DNA of 64,000 nt from contig NZ_QMKQ01000004.1 of assembly GCF_003287975.1 (NCBI RefSeq), positions 1-64,000 on the forward strand. The letters run 5' to 3'. Positions 25,335 through 33,911 of this stretch are shown here, one piece after another. A program made the position numbers and the translations under genes. A model generated the notes under the pieces. The model was given only the letters and a program-made list of their open reading frames with translations, searched no databases and was not told where the DNA came from. Every line of letters begins with the position of its first letter. Within the stretch, counting starts at the first letter, position 1. The stretch is from Arthrobacter sp. AQ5-05. Its GTDB lineage: Bacteria; Actinomycetota; Actinomycetes; Actinomycetales; Micrococcaceae.

Positions 25335-26861
25335 GTGAGCCTTTTTCGTACCAAACCCGTGGAGAGTTTCCTGGCCGACGCCGCGGAACCCGGCCGCCAG
25401 CTCAAGCGGACCCTGAACACCTGGGATCTGATGATCATGGGCGTTGCCGTATCGGTGGGTGCCGGAATCTTCTCCGTGGGCGCGCGGGCAGCAGCAGACT
25501 TCTCCGGCCCCGCAGTCACGCTGTCATTCGTGATCGCCGCGCTTACCTGCGCCATGGCCATCATGTGCTACGCGGAATTCGCGACGGCGATCCCCGTCGC
25601 AGGCTCGGCGTATGTGTTTTCCTACGCCACCATGGGCGAGTTCATTGCGTGGATCATCGGTTGGAACCTGATCCTCGAACTCTTCACCGCGGCAGCGGTG
25701 ATCGCCAAGTATTGGGGTATCTACCTCACCGAAGTTTTCCAGCTCGTGGGAGTACACCTCTCACCCACCATTGACCTAGGCATCGTCACCATGAGCTGGG
25801 GACCATTGCTGATCGTTGCGCTGTTCACGCTGCTGCTCGTCATGGGCACCAAGCTGTCAGCCACGGTCGGGAGTGTGTTCACCATCATCAAGATCGCCGT
25901 CGTGCTCTTTGTCATCGTCGCCGGCCTGTTCTACATCAAGGCGGAGAACTTCTCTCCGTTCATCCCTGAAGCGGTTCCGGCCACGGGGGACGGCACCGCC
26001 GAGGTGCTCAAGCAGTCGCTGTTCGCGTTTGCCACCGGCGCCGCACCGGCCCAGTACGGCATGATGGGCGTGCTTGCCGGCGCCGCACTGGTCTTCTTTG
26101 CGTTCGTCGGCTTCGACGTCGTGGCCACCAGCGCCGAAGAGGTCAAGAACCCGAACAAGACGCTGCCCCGCGGCATCTTCGCCGGCCTTGCCCTGACCAC
26201 GTTGCTCTACGTCGGTGTTTCGTTCGCGCTGACCGGCATGGTCTCCTACAAGGACCTGGCAGCTGTGGAAACCCCGACACTGGCCACCGCGTTCTCGCTG
26301 GTGGGCAACGAAGGGGCAGCCTCGGTCATTGCCGTCGGCTCACTCATCGGCCTGACCACGGTGGTCATGGTGCTGCTCATGGGGCTCTCACGAGTCGTGC
26401 TTGCCATCAGCCGCGACGGGCTGCTGCCGCACGCGCTGTCCAAGACCAGCGCCAAGCGCGGCACCCCGGTGCGCATCACCATCATCTGCGGATCGCTGGT
26501 CGCCCTGGTGGCCGGCTTCACCCGCGTGGATGTGCTCGAGGAAATGATCAACATCGGAACGCTGTCGGCCTTCGTGATGGTCAGCCTGGGCATCATCGTG
26601 CTGCGCCGCAAGCGCCCGGACCTCAAGCCCGCCTTCCGGGTCCCGTTCGGTCCGGTCATCCCGATTGTCTCCGCCCTGCTGTGCACCTACCTGATGCTCA
26701 ACCTCGCCGTCGAGACGTGGATCTACTTCGTGGTGTGGCTGGTTCTCGGCGTGCTGATCTACTTCGGCTACGGACGCAGCCACTCTCGCCTGAACCAGAA
26801 GTACACGGATCAGATGGCGGCGATGGCCAAGATCGCAGAGCCGGAGCTTGCCAACAAGTAG
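25335..26861 (+). CDS. APC-superfamily amino acid permease
   Basis: 508 residues from the GTG at 25335, preceded by GAGG 8 bases upstream. There are about 12-14 transmembrane helices. The first helix region IMGVAVSVGAGIFSVGARAA carries the GxG(I/V) substrate-binding break of the amino acid-polyamine-organocation family. EEVKNPNKTLPRGI after helix 6 and RVVLAISRDGLLPHALSKT after helix 8 are typical of the cationic amino acid transporter (CAT/YfnA) branch. Proton-coupled uptake is expected; the substrate is not determined. It has its own 300-base leader after the heme terminator and is convergent with the GNAT gene. Confidence 0.88.
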   Translation: MSLFRTKPVESFLADAAEPGRQLKRTLNTWDLMIMGVAVSVGAGIFSVGARAAADFSGPAVTLSFVIAALTCAMAIMCYAEFATAIPVAGSAYVFSYATMGEFIAWIIGWNLILELFTAAAVIAKYWGIYLTEVFQLVGVHLSPTIDLGIVTMSWGPLLIVALFTLLLVMGTKLSATVGSVFTIIKIAVVLFVIVAGLFYIKAENFSPFIPEAVPATGDGTAEVLKQSLFAFATGAAPAQYGMMGVLAGAALVFFAFVGFDVVATSAEEVKNPNKTLPRGIFAGLALTTLLYVGVSFALTGMVSYKDLAAVETPTLATAFSLVGNEGAASVIAVGSLIGLTTVVMVLLMGLSRVVLAISRDGLLPHALSKTSAKRGTPVRITIICGSLVALVAGFTRVDVLEEMINIGTLSAFVMVSLGIIVLRRKRPDLKPAFRVPFGPVIPIVSALLCTYLMLNLAVETWIYFVVWLVLGVLIYFGYGRSHSRLNQKYTDQMAAMAKIAEPELANK

Positions 26862-27061
26862 TCCTTCATCGTTGATGTGCGTGGCAGGACGTCTTGGTAG
26901 CCAGTTGCCAGGGTCAACACGCGGCAAGCGCCCGTGCCAAGAGGTCTCTGTGGTTCGGCGGCAGGCATCGGCGCTTTTGCGTATCCGCGGGCAGCCCGTG
27001 CGGTTGGGCACCGGGACCCAAATCGGTTGGGGCACCGGCATTCAACGTGGTCGAGATAGAT

Positions 27062-27484
27062 TTAGTCGAATTTGACGAAGGCACGCATTTCACCGGAGGG
27101 GTACTCGCTGGCCTGTGTCATGCCGAGGGACTCGTAGAAGGCCTTCTGCCCGGGTTCGTTGTCGGTCAACAAGACCTTCTGCCGCACACCCGGGCACTGC
27201 GCGAAGACCAGCTCGGCAAGCCCTCGGCCAATCCCTGCCCGGTGGTGCTCCGGGTGGACGAGTATGTCCTGCAGGTAGCAGATCGAAGCGCCATCGGAAA
27301 TGCTTCGGGCCAGACCGACCAGCTGGTTGCCGGAACGGGCAACAGCTACAGTGTGCGACCCCTGGATCGCGGCCAGCAGTGTCTCGGGGAAGTTCGTGTA
27401 GGCGCTCCAGCCGACCGCGTCGTACAGGCCGATCAGCTCGACGGTCTCGATCTGCTTCGTGAGTGAATACTCGATGTTCTCCAT
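27062..27484 (-). CDS. GNAT-family N-acetyltransferase
   Basis: 140 residues from the ATG at 27484. The acetyl-CoA binding motif is clear: LQDILVHPEHHRAGIGRGL (R/Q-x-x-G-x-G/A type) around residue 80, followed by LLTDNEPGQKAFYESLGM. The N-terminus contains VGWSAYTNFPETL. The substrate is unknown. It is alone, convergent with the permease, and 105 bases downstream of the HNH nuclease's end. Confidence 0.85.
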   Translation of the reverse strand: MENIEYSLTKQIETVELIGLYDAVGWSAYTNFPETLLAAIQGSHTVAVARSGNQLVGLARSISDGASICYLQDILVHPEHHRAGIGRGLAELVFAQCPGVRQKVLLTDNEPGQKAFYESLGMTQASEYPSGEMRAFVKFD

Positions 27485-27589
27485 TCCCGTAGTTCTATCA
27501 CGCGGCGCAGATGAGAGTGGGGAGGCGCCGGACGGGGGCCGCGAGTGGGACAGCGGACCAGGCTGACCCACGGGATGAATGGAGAAAAA

Positions 27590-29497
27590 TCAGGCGGCTG
27601 CGGATTCCGGATGGAAAACCCAATTACGCCTGGGTAATCGCAGCGGATCCCGCGATGCAGGGAGCACCACGTGGGGGATTCGGTCGATCACGACGATGTC
27701 GAAATGGCCCGCGTGGTAGGCGGTGTGGCAGCGGATGCATAGGAGCAGCCCATTGGATACGTTGGTCTTCCCGCCCTCGGAAAACGACTTGATGTGGTGG
27801 ACCTCGGTGCGGTGCACCGGCATCGAACAGCCCGGGTTCGCACAGCCGCGGTCGCGGGCGGCGATGGCCCGCTTCTGCGCCTTGGTGAAGTAGCGAACCT
27901 TCCTGCCCAGATCCAGTGGCTGGCTCTTGCCGCCCATGACCAGCGGCAGGATCCCTGCGTTGCAGGCCAGCCGGCGTGCGGTGGCTGCGGAAATGAGTTC
28001 GCCGTGCTGGGTGAAGCCGGGTTCGTCGGTGATCCCGGCAAGGGCCTCGTAGGTGATCGTCACAAGGATGTCGATGCGCGAGCACATCGGCATCCACACG
28101 TCCGCGGGCGTTTGCGGGTCAACCAGCCTGGTGACGGCGTCGAACACCAATTGGTGCAGCCGGCGCGCGCGCAACCTGGCGTTTGTTTCCTTGGCGGTTT
28201 CCCCGGGGCGCGGTGCTTCCTCGGGGGTGGTGGCAAGCGGTCGGCCAACGTCGTTGAAGCCGGCACGTGGGCGTTGGTCCACGGGCGTGTCCGGGTTTGC
28301 CGCCCATTCGGGGATGGGGGGGAAATCGTCGTCGAAGGGGGTGCCGAGCGTGCCGGGAATGCCGGATCCGGCGAATGGGACACCGGTGGTGGCCGTCTCG
28401 TCGTCGGTGGATGCATCCGCGACGTCTGCCGGGGAACCGGTGCAGTCGGCGTCGTCCGCGGGGCAAACTGTGCCATCGGCTTCGGCGGTATCGGGCGCGT
28501 GCTCCTTGGTGTTGCCGTCGCCGGGGTCCTCGCCATCGCCAAGAACGCCGGGGAACGGGAGCTGGCCGGAAGTGGTGCGGGGGTTGTTCAGGTCGTCGGC
28601 CAAGCTCATCAGCAGCTCATGGCCCACGGCATCGGTGGTCAACTCCCAGACATAGCCGGTGGGCAGTTTGCCCTTGAAGTCCAGGCCGAGGTTGCTCTCC
28701 ATGTTGGCCTCGTCGCGGTCAAGAACACTGCGGTCAAGGTCCACGGATGCCTTCTTGATCAGCTTTTCCACGGTCTTCTGTCCGGCGGTGACCAAGGTGC
28801 CGGCGACCAGGCCCTCGAGCTTGGTGCGAACATCGACGGGATCCGGTTGGGCTTCGATGGAGGGCTCGAGTGCAGCGAGCTTGGCCGCGGCGCTGGCAAT
28901 GGTGCGCGGGTCGGCCGCGCCCGACACCAGGATCCTGCCCAGCTGCGGGTACCGGGCCGGTGCCAGACGTCCGTCGGCGTCAAGGTGCGGCAGCAGCCTT
29001 TCGTGGGATTTCACGCGGTGCTCGGCCTGGAAGTAGTCGAGATTGAACTGGGACTCGAGGAACTCGGGGGTTCCCTTGTGCAGCGGCTTGCGGTCGGCGG
29101 CGCTGACGGCATCGACGGGAAGCTGCGCCTCGCCGCGGGCAAAGACCTCGGGGGCGGCCATCACGGCGTTGAGCCCGGCAAGCGCGCCGTCGGTCAACGT
29201 ATTGACCTCGGTCCGCTCGCAAGAGCCCGCGGCGACGATTTGCGCGTGGCTGCCGGCGTGGGCGAAGCGCTCGGAAAGTCGTGCAAAGGCCGCGGCGCGG
29301 ACCGGGGAGTCGCCGATCGAACGATCCACGGAATCAACGGTGCGGCGCAGCAGGAGTTCGAGGGCGGCGAGGGTCCGCAACGGGTCGATGGGCGCGCCGG
29401 CCTCCGGGGTTGGGCCGGTGGCCCCGGTTCCCAACGCTCCGTTGAGTGCGGTCAGCGCCGCATCAATGATGCCGGTGGTTGTGCTCATGTCTCCCAT
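27590..29497 (-). CDS. DUF222 / HNH endonuclease-type protein
   Basis: 635 residues from the ATG at 29497 (the ATG at 29488 is nearly as good). The N-terminal 420 residues match the DUF222 region common in Actinobacteria, interrupted by an acidic low-complexity stretch (about residues 310-400). The C-terminal HNH nuclease unit reads CANPGC, then VHHIKSFSEGGKTNVSNGLLLC, then IRCHTAYH. It therefore has two CxxC zinc pairs, the catalytic His pair and the Asn. Such genes occur in many copies in Micrococcaceae and behave like selfish or repeat-family genes; the target is unknown. It lies next to the broken metQ copy. Confidence 0.83.
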   Translation of the reverse strand: MGDMSTTTGIIDAALTALNGALGTGATGPTPEAGAPIDPLRTLAALELLLRRTVDSVDRSIGDSPVRAAAFARLSERFAHAGSHAQIVAAGSCERTEVNTLTDGALAGLNAVMAAPEVFARGEAQLPVDAVSAADRKPLHKGTPEFLESQFNLDYFQAEHRVKSHERLLPHLDADGRLAPARYPQLGRILVSGAADPRTIASAAAKLAALEPSIEAQPDPVDVRTKLEGLVAGTLVTAGQKTVEKLIKKASVDLDRSVLDRDEANMESNLGLDFKGKLPTGYVWELTTDAVGHELLMSLADDLNNPRTTSGQLPFPGVLGDGEDPGDGNTKEHAPDTAEADGTVCPADDADCTGSPADVADASTDDETATTGVPFAGSGIPGTLGTPFDDDFPPIPEWAANPDTPVDQRPRAGFNDVGRPLATTPEEAPRPGETAKETNARLRARRLHQLVFDAVTRLVDPQTPADVWMPMCSRIDILVTITYEALAGITDEPGFTQHGELISAATARRLACNAGILPLVMGGKSQPLDLGRKVRYFTKAQKRAIAARDRGCANPGCSMPVHRTEVHHIKSFSEGGKTNVSNGLLLCIRCHTAYHAGHFDIVVIDRIPHVVLPASRDPLRLPRRNWVFHPESAAA

Positions 29498-29730
29498 GAT
29501 GCGCCCGGGGCAATGCGGGTGGGTGATGGCTGGCGGGAATGTGGAAAAGTGCCAGGTGAACTCGGCTGGGGGCGTGGTCGGCGGCGGGCATGGAGGAGAG
29601 GCAGCGCGTGGGCGGGCCGGTGTCGGGCAACAAGCAGGAGGCGCCAGGCCTGCGGTGGGTGGGAAGGTGGGATGCAGTATTGGGTTCACTGACCGGGCGG
29701 GATCGCCGCCTGGAGTGGAGGATCGAACCT

Positions 29731-30577
29731 CGAATGCGGGGATGACGCTTCCGTCGGTCCAGGTGTACCGATGTACTTGCGCACCTCGTCGCAGTGCGGC
29801 AACTCGTCGAGCTTGGCGATGACAGCGGTTTTCCCACCGGCACGCCATGCGATCAGGTTGGAGTCGGGGTTGTCCTTGGCCGGTTCCTGGACGAGGATCC
29901 CGTCCGTGTTCAACTTGGCCTGGACAATGTAGTTGCCGTTCACCACGGCAATACCCACCGTGGGGTCCATCTGATAGGACTTCGGCACCTGCTCCTGATT
30001 CACGTCCTCGAACTTCAGATGCTCCGGGTTCTTGGCCTCGTCGTCCTGGGTGGCCAGGGCGGGGTCGCCGTCGGCCAACCCCGAGAGCAGGCCGGCGGAC
30101 TCAATCACGCGCTGGCCACGCAGCTGGTTTGCCGGATCGTTGCCCACGACAACGACGGATCCATCCTCGACCGATGCGGCGTCCCTGTACTTCTTGGAGA
30201 CGCCGTCAACGGCTCCCGGTGGATGCCCGCGCCATGCTCGAACTTGTACCCTTGGCCTTGATCCGGGCCCTGGGGTACTCCGGGGTCGGGAAGTCGTTGG
30301 CGTCGATCGCGTCGTCGCTCAGGGCGATGTCCGGGGTCTGCTAGTCGTCGATTTCGGTGGTCTCCAGGTCGACGCCGGGATTCAGGGCCAGGTGTTCGTC
30401 GTCGAATTCCGGGATCATTGCGTGCATGATGGCGCTGGCGCCGACCGCGACGACGACCGGATTGGCCGGGTCCAGGGTGACCCGGGCGTTGGGTGCGGTG
30501 GCCGTGCCTCCGCGGCAGGCGGTCGGGGCGAACGGCGCGGCGGCGCCCGTAGGGGCAAATGCGGGTTTCTGGCGCAT
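29731..30577 (-). pseudogene. Decayed copy of metQ
   Basis: A second D-methionine-binding lipoprotein gene, collinear with the intact metQ just upstream. The start (30577) and signal are recognisable, but the lipobox region reads PFAPTACRGG. At the position of the intact IDDYQTPNIAL the Tyr codon is TAG (near 30342). A one-base deletion follows in the KGYKFEHG region, where the intact GGTTACAAG reads GGTACAAG. The frame recovers as GNDPANQLRGQRVIESAGLL, then another one-base loss near 29770 and loss of the stop codon destroy the C-terminus. The upstream spacer also resembles the metI-metQ spacer, so this is a tandem duplication now decaying. Confidence 0.85.
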
Positions 30578-30728
30578 GGGCTGCGCTTCCTTGTCTTCAA
30601 AACCAACGAAGCGGTCATCGGGCAACAACTGCGGCTAGCGGCCATTGGCTGCGGCCGTGGCGGGATCTGCGGCCGGAAAACCAGAAGCCCGCCAATCGGT
30701 GCGGGCCCGCTCCGCCTTCCAGCGAAAA

Positions 30729-30776
30729 CGCGGTGCGTGGCCCCACCGGGAAATCCGGGTTGGACCACGCACCGCG
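30729..30776 (-). terminator. Terminator of the metNIQ operon
   Basis: CGCGGTGCGTGG (30729-30740) and CCACGCACCGCG (30765-30776) form perfect 12-base arms. On the minus strand the hairpin is followed by TTTTCG. It lies 62 bases after metQ. Confidence 0.8.
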
Positions 30777-30838
30777 TCGGTGCTCCGCGCTAACGGAAAA
30801 ATTGCCGGGCGAGCCGATGGCAGCCCGGCGGTGCTGGA

Positions 30839-31690
30839 TTAGAAGGCGGGGATGACGCTTCCGTCGGTCCAGGTCTTCTTGATGTAGTCTCCAACTTCGG
30901 GGGAGTGAAGAAGCTCTTCGAGCTTGGCGATGGCCGGGGTCTTTTCGCCTTCACGCCAGGTGAGGAAGTTGGCGTTCGGGTTGTTGACGGCCGATTCCTG
31001 GGCCACGACCTCGTCCAGATCCAGCTTGGCCTGGGCGATGTAGTTGCCGTTGATGATGGACAGGCCGATGGTCGGATCCTCGGCGTAGAACTTCGGAACC
31101 TGCTCGGAGTTGACTTCCTTGAAGGTCAGCTTCTTCGGGTTCTTGGCATCGTCGCCCTCAAGGGTCAGTGCCGAGTCGCTGTCCTCGAGGCCCTTGAGCA
31201 AGCCAGCGGTCTCCAAGACGCGCAGGCCGCGCAGCTGGTTCACCGGGTCGTTGTTCAGCAGCACAACGGAACCCTCGGTGACGTCGGCGATGTCCTTGAA
31301 CTTCTTGGAGAAGACGGTCAACGGCTCGACGTGGATGCCCGCGCCGTGCTCGAACTTGTAACCCTTGGACTTGACCTGGTCGGCGAGGTACGCCTCGGTC
31401 TGGAAGTAGTTGGCATCCAGGGTCTTGTCGGCCAGCGCGATGTTCGGCGTCTGGTAGTCGTCGATCTCGGTGATTTCCAGGTCGATGCCCGCATCCTTGG
31501 CCAGGTTCTCATCGATGTACTGGAGGATCTGGGCATGCGGGATCGGGCTGGAACCGACCTTCACGACGGTCGGGTTGGCCGGGTCGAGGGATGCTTCCGC
31601 GCTGGGGGTGGTGGCAGTGCCGCCTCCGCAAGCCGTCAGTGCGAACAGCGTGGCGACACCTGTCAGGGCAAGTGCGAGTTTCTTACGCAT
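30839..31690 (-). CDS. metQ: MetQ: methionine ABC transporter substrate-binding lipoprotein
   Basis: 283 residues. Lipoprotein signal with lipobox FALTAC (Cys21). The NLPA/MetQ family pattern is complete: VVKVGSSPIPHAQILQYI, ITEIDDYQTPNIAL, DANYFQTEAYL, NNDPVNQLRGLRVLETAGLL and GNYIAQAKL. It binds methionine outside the membrane and hands it to MetI. It is the last gene of metN-metI-metQ, 132 bases after metI; this spacer contains a hairpin at 31770-31789. It is followed by its terminator and then by a broken copy of itself. Confidence 0.94.
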   Translation of the reverse strand: MRKKLALALTGVATLFALTACGGGTATTPSAEASLDPANPTVVKVGSSPIPHAQILQYIDENLAKDAGIDLEITEIDDYQTPNIALADKTLDANYFQTEAYLADQVKSKGYKFEHGAGIHVEPLTVFSKKFKDIADVTEGSVVLLNNDPVNQLRGLRVLETAGLLKGLEDSDSALTLEGDDAKNPKKLTFKEVNSEQVPKFYAEDPTIGLSIINGNYIAQAKLDLDEVVAQESAVNNPNANFLTWREGEKTPAIAKLEELLHSPEVGDYIKKTWTDGSVIPAF

Positions 31691-31769
31691 GTGATGCGCT
31701 TCCTTTTCATCAAGTTCCGGTGTCGGCGACAGCGGATAACAAACGCAGCTAGCGGCTACTGGCTGCGCG

Positions 31770-31789
31770 CCGGCGGGATGAACCGCCGG
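31770..31789 (-). other. Hairpin between metI and metQ
   Basis: CCGGCGG (31770-31776) pairs with CCGCCGG (31783-31789) around six bases. It may protect or process the operon mRNA so that the binding protein is made in excess. A degenerate version precedes the metQ pseudogene. Confidence 0.4.
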
Positions 31790-31822
31790 AATTCTTTGGT
31801 TCCGGGGCAGGGCCCGGGCGGT

Positions 31823-32503
31823 TTAGCGGTGGTCCACCAGGCGGGCCAGCCAATCGCCCAGGAGCTGGACCAGCTGGACCAGGAGAACCATGATCACGAT
31901 GGTCACGATCATCACGGTGCCGTCATAGCGCTGGAAACCGTAGTTGTAGGCCAGACGGCCCAACCCGCCGCCGCCGACAAGTCCCGCCATCGCGGAGTAG
32001 CCGATGAGCGTGACGACGGTCGTGGTGGTTGCCGCGATGATGCCCGGCAGTGCTTCGGGGACCAGGACCTTGCGCGTGACCTGCATCTTCGTTGAGCCCA
32101 TGACGAGGGCCGCATCGATCTTCCCGGTGGAGACGTCACGCAGCGCGGATTCCACCAAGCGCGCGAAGAACGGGATGGTGCCGATCGTCAGCGACACCGA
32201 GGCAGCGACCGGGCCCAGTGAGACGCCCACGAGCAGGGTGGCAAACGGGATCAGCGACAGCATCAGGATGGCGAAGGGGATGGAACGGGTGATGTTGGTG
32301 ATGACGCCCGAAAGCACCAGGTTCAGCCAGGGGATCGGGGTCAACCCGCCCTTGGCGGTGTTGAGCAGGAGGACGCCCAGCGGCAGTCCAACCAGGACCG
32401 TGAAGAAGCCGGAGATCCCGGTCATTTGCAGGGTCTCGAGGAACGCCGGCCACATGGCCCTGGTGATGCCGGGGTTGGTGACTAGATCGTTGAAGAAGTC
32501 CAT
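31823..32503 (-). CDS. metI: MetI: methionine ABC transporter permease
   Basis: 226 residues, five predicted membrane spans (for example TLQMTGISGFFTVLVGLPLG, IPFAILMLSLIPFATLLVG). It has the cytoplasmic EAA-type loop that contacts the ATPase (DAALVMGSTKMQVTRKVLVPEALPGI) and the family block SAMAGLVGGGGLGRLAYNYGFQRY. It forms the channel of the high-affinity methionine importer. It starts 3 bases after the metN stop, so translation is probably coupled. Confidence 0.94.
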   Translation of the reverse strand: MDFFNDLVTNPGITRAMWPAFLETLQMTGISGFFTVLVGLPLGVLLLNTAKGGLTPIPWLNLVLSGVITNITRSIPFAILMLSLIPFATLLVGVSLGPVAASVSLTIGTIPFFARLVESALRDVSTGKIDAALVMGSTKMQVTRKVLVPEALPGIIAATTTTVVTLIGYSAMAGLVGGGGLGRLAYNYGFQRYDGTVMIVTIVIMVLLVQLVQLLGDWLARLVDHR

Positions 32504-32506
32504 GGA

Positions 32507-33499
32507 CTACTTGGCCTCCTTGGGCGTCACGGCAACACCGTTGGCGAGCAGGTGGTTGGTGATGGCGGTGATGTCCGAGCCCTCGGGAAGCTGGATGCGC
32601 AGGTGCGCGAACTGGTGTTCTCCCAGGTTCTCGACGGAACCCGCAAGCACGTTCACGTCCACATCGAAGGTGCGGGCGATCGACGAGATCACCGGCTCGG
32701 TGGCCTGGGAACCGGAGTAGAGCAGATCCAGCACGACGCCGGCGGGAAGATCCACCGGAAGCTTGCCGGGCATCGGCAGCAGGGCCTGGGAAAGGCGACC
32801 GGCCGGGTCGGCCACGACCGTGGCAATGGCACCGTGTTCGACGATGCGTCCGGCTTCGAGCAGCGACACCGAATCGCAGGCCTGCTTCACGACGTTCATT
32901 TCGTGGGTGATGATCAGCACCGTGAGGTTCAGCCGGTCACGCACGGACTTGATGAGTTCGAGGATCTCATCGGTGGTCTTGGGATCCAGCGCGCTGGTGG
33001 GTTCGTCGCACAGCAGCACATCGGGATCCGAAGACAGGGCGCGGGCAATGCCGACGCGCTGGCGCTGTCCTCCGGAAAGCTGGGCCGGGTACGCATCGGC
33101 GAACTGGGTCAGTCCGACCAATTCCAGCAGTGCGTTGACCTTTTCGGCGATCTTTGCCTTGGGGGTGCCGATGAGTTCCAACGGGAAGGCCACGTTCTGC
33201 GCGGTGGTGCGCGAGTCCATCAGGTTGGCGTGCTGGAAGACCATGCCGATGCGACGGCGTGCGGTACGCAGGTCGGAGTCGGAGACATTGGCCAGTTCCT
33301 GGTTGTTCACGGCCACGGACCCGGAGGTCGGGCGGTCAAGCAAGGTCAGGCAACGGACAAGTGTTGACTTGCCGGCGCCGGAGTGGCCGATGATGCCGTG
33401 GATTTGGCCGGCATCGACGTGCAAGGAGACGCCATCCAAGGCGACGACGGTGCGGTCGCCCTGCTGGTAGACCTTGCGCAGGTCAGTGACTGTGATCAA
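32507..33499 (-). CDS. metN: MetN: methionine ABC transporter ATPase
   Basis: 330 residues from the TTG at 33499 (MITVTDLRKVY), chosen because AAGGA lies 10 bases upstream and homologues start this way; a TTG at 33523 would add eight residues. Walker A GHSGAGKST, signature LSGGQRQRVGIARAL, Walker B VLLCDEPTSALDP and the H-loop ITHEMNVV are intact. The C-terminal 75 residues form an NIL domain, which in E. coli MetN binds methionine and shuts the transporter down. First gene of metNIQ, behind a long leader. Confidence 0.94.
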   Translation of the reverse strand: MITVTDLRKVYQQGDRTVVALDGVSLHVDAGQIHGIIGHSGAGKSTLVRCLTLLDRPTSGSVAVNNQELANVSDSDLRTARRRIGMVFQHANLMDSRTTAQNVAFPLELIGTPKAKIAEKVNALLELVGLTQFADAYPAQLSGGQRQRVGIARALSSDPDVLLCDEPTSALDPKTTDEILELIKSVRDRLNLTVLIITHEMNVVKQACDSVSLLEAGRIVEHGAIATVVADPAGRLSQALLPMPGKLPVDLPAGVVLDLLYSGSQATEPVISSIARTFDVDVNVLAGSVENLGEHQFAHLRIQLPEGSDITAITNHLLANGVAVTPKEAK

Positions 33500-33523
33500 A
33501 AGGGGGATGTCCTTAGCAATCAA

Positions 33524-33861
33524 AAAGTAAAGGGGGTACCAGACATTGAATCACTGTCGAACGATTGCAGCGCAATCGTGGCCGTTTCTCGACTTTCTTC
33601 GCAACGGCTCTCGACGGCACCGGGTTTGGCTGCTGTTTCCTTGGGTGGCCGGAGGTTTTTTCGAATAATCCGATGGCGTGGCATGCGCAAAACGGGGCTC
33701 GGGGTTACCGACGCGTAGCGTGAACTGGCCCACCTGGTGCCAGCGGAGGGGAAATGTTGCTCCATGTTGCGCCGCTGCCTCCGGGCGTGACGCCGCAAAT
33801 GCCTGGTCGAGGTTCCCCTGCGGCCAGATGCCCGCAGGGCGGTGCGGCGTCCCGGAAACAC
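33524..33861 (-). promoter_or_regulatory. Long structured leader of metNIQ, candidate regulatory RNA or operator region
   Basis: About 340 bases without a gene precede metN. The region around 33725-33790 on the minus strand is rich in pairing potential and includes GCAACAT twice, then CCCTCCGC and CAGGTGGGCCAGTTC. This faintly recalls the 3' half of SAM riboswitch cores, but the conserved GAUGA and CCGGCAACC elements are not in place. I therefore do not call a riboswitch; a methionine- or SAM-responsive element is plausible from context only. Confidence 0.35.
33561..33579. promoter_or_regulatory. Perfect inverted repeat upstream of metN
   Basis: ACGATTGC (33561-33568) and GCAATCGT (33572-33579) are perfect 8-base arms with a 3-base centre, 62-80 bases before the metN start. 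The symmetry fits a dimeric repressor operator or a short hairpin. Confidence 0.5.
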
Positions 33862-33889
33862 CGAAGGGACCCCATCCGGGATCCCTTCG
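33862..33889 (-). terminator. Terminator of the exonuclease gene
   Basis: CGAAGGGA (33862-33869) and TCCCTTCG (33882-33889), with inner CCC/GGG pairing, lie 22 bases after the exonuclease stop. On the minus strand GGTGTTTCC follows. It isolates metNIQ from the upstream gene. Confidence 0.65.
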
Positions 33890-33911
33890 AAATGTTGCGT
33901 GCGGTGCCTGG

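Noticed and set aside
33725-33790. Classical SAM-I or SAM-IV riboswitch before metN
   Set aside because: Only faint fragments of the 3' half are visible. The kink-turn and the CCGGCAACC core are not in place, so it is listed only as an unclassified leader.
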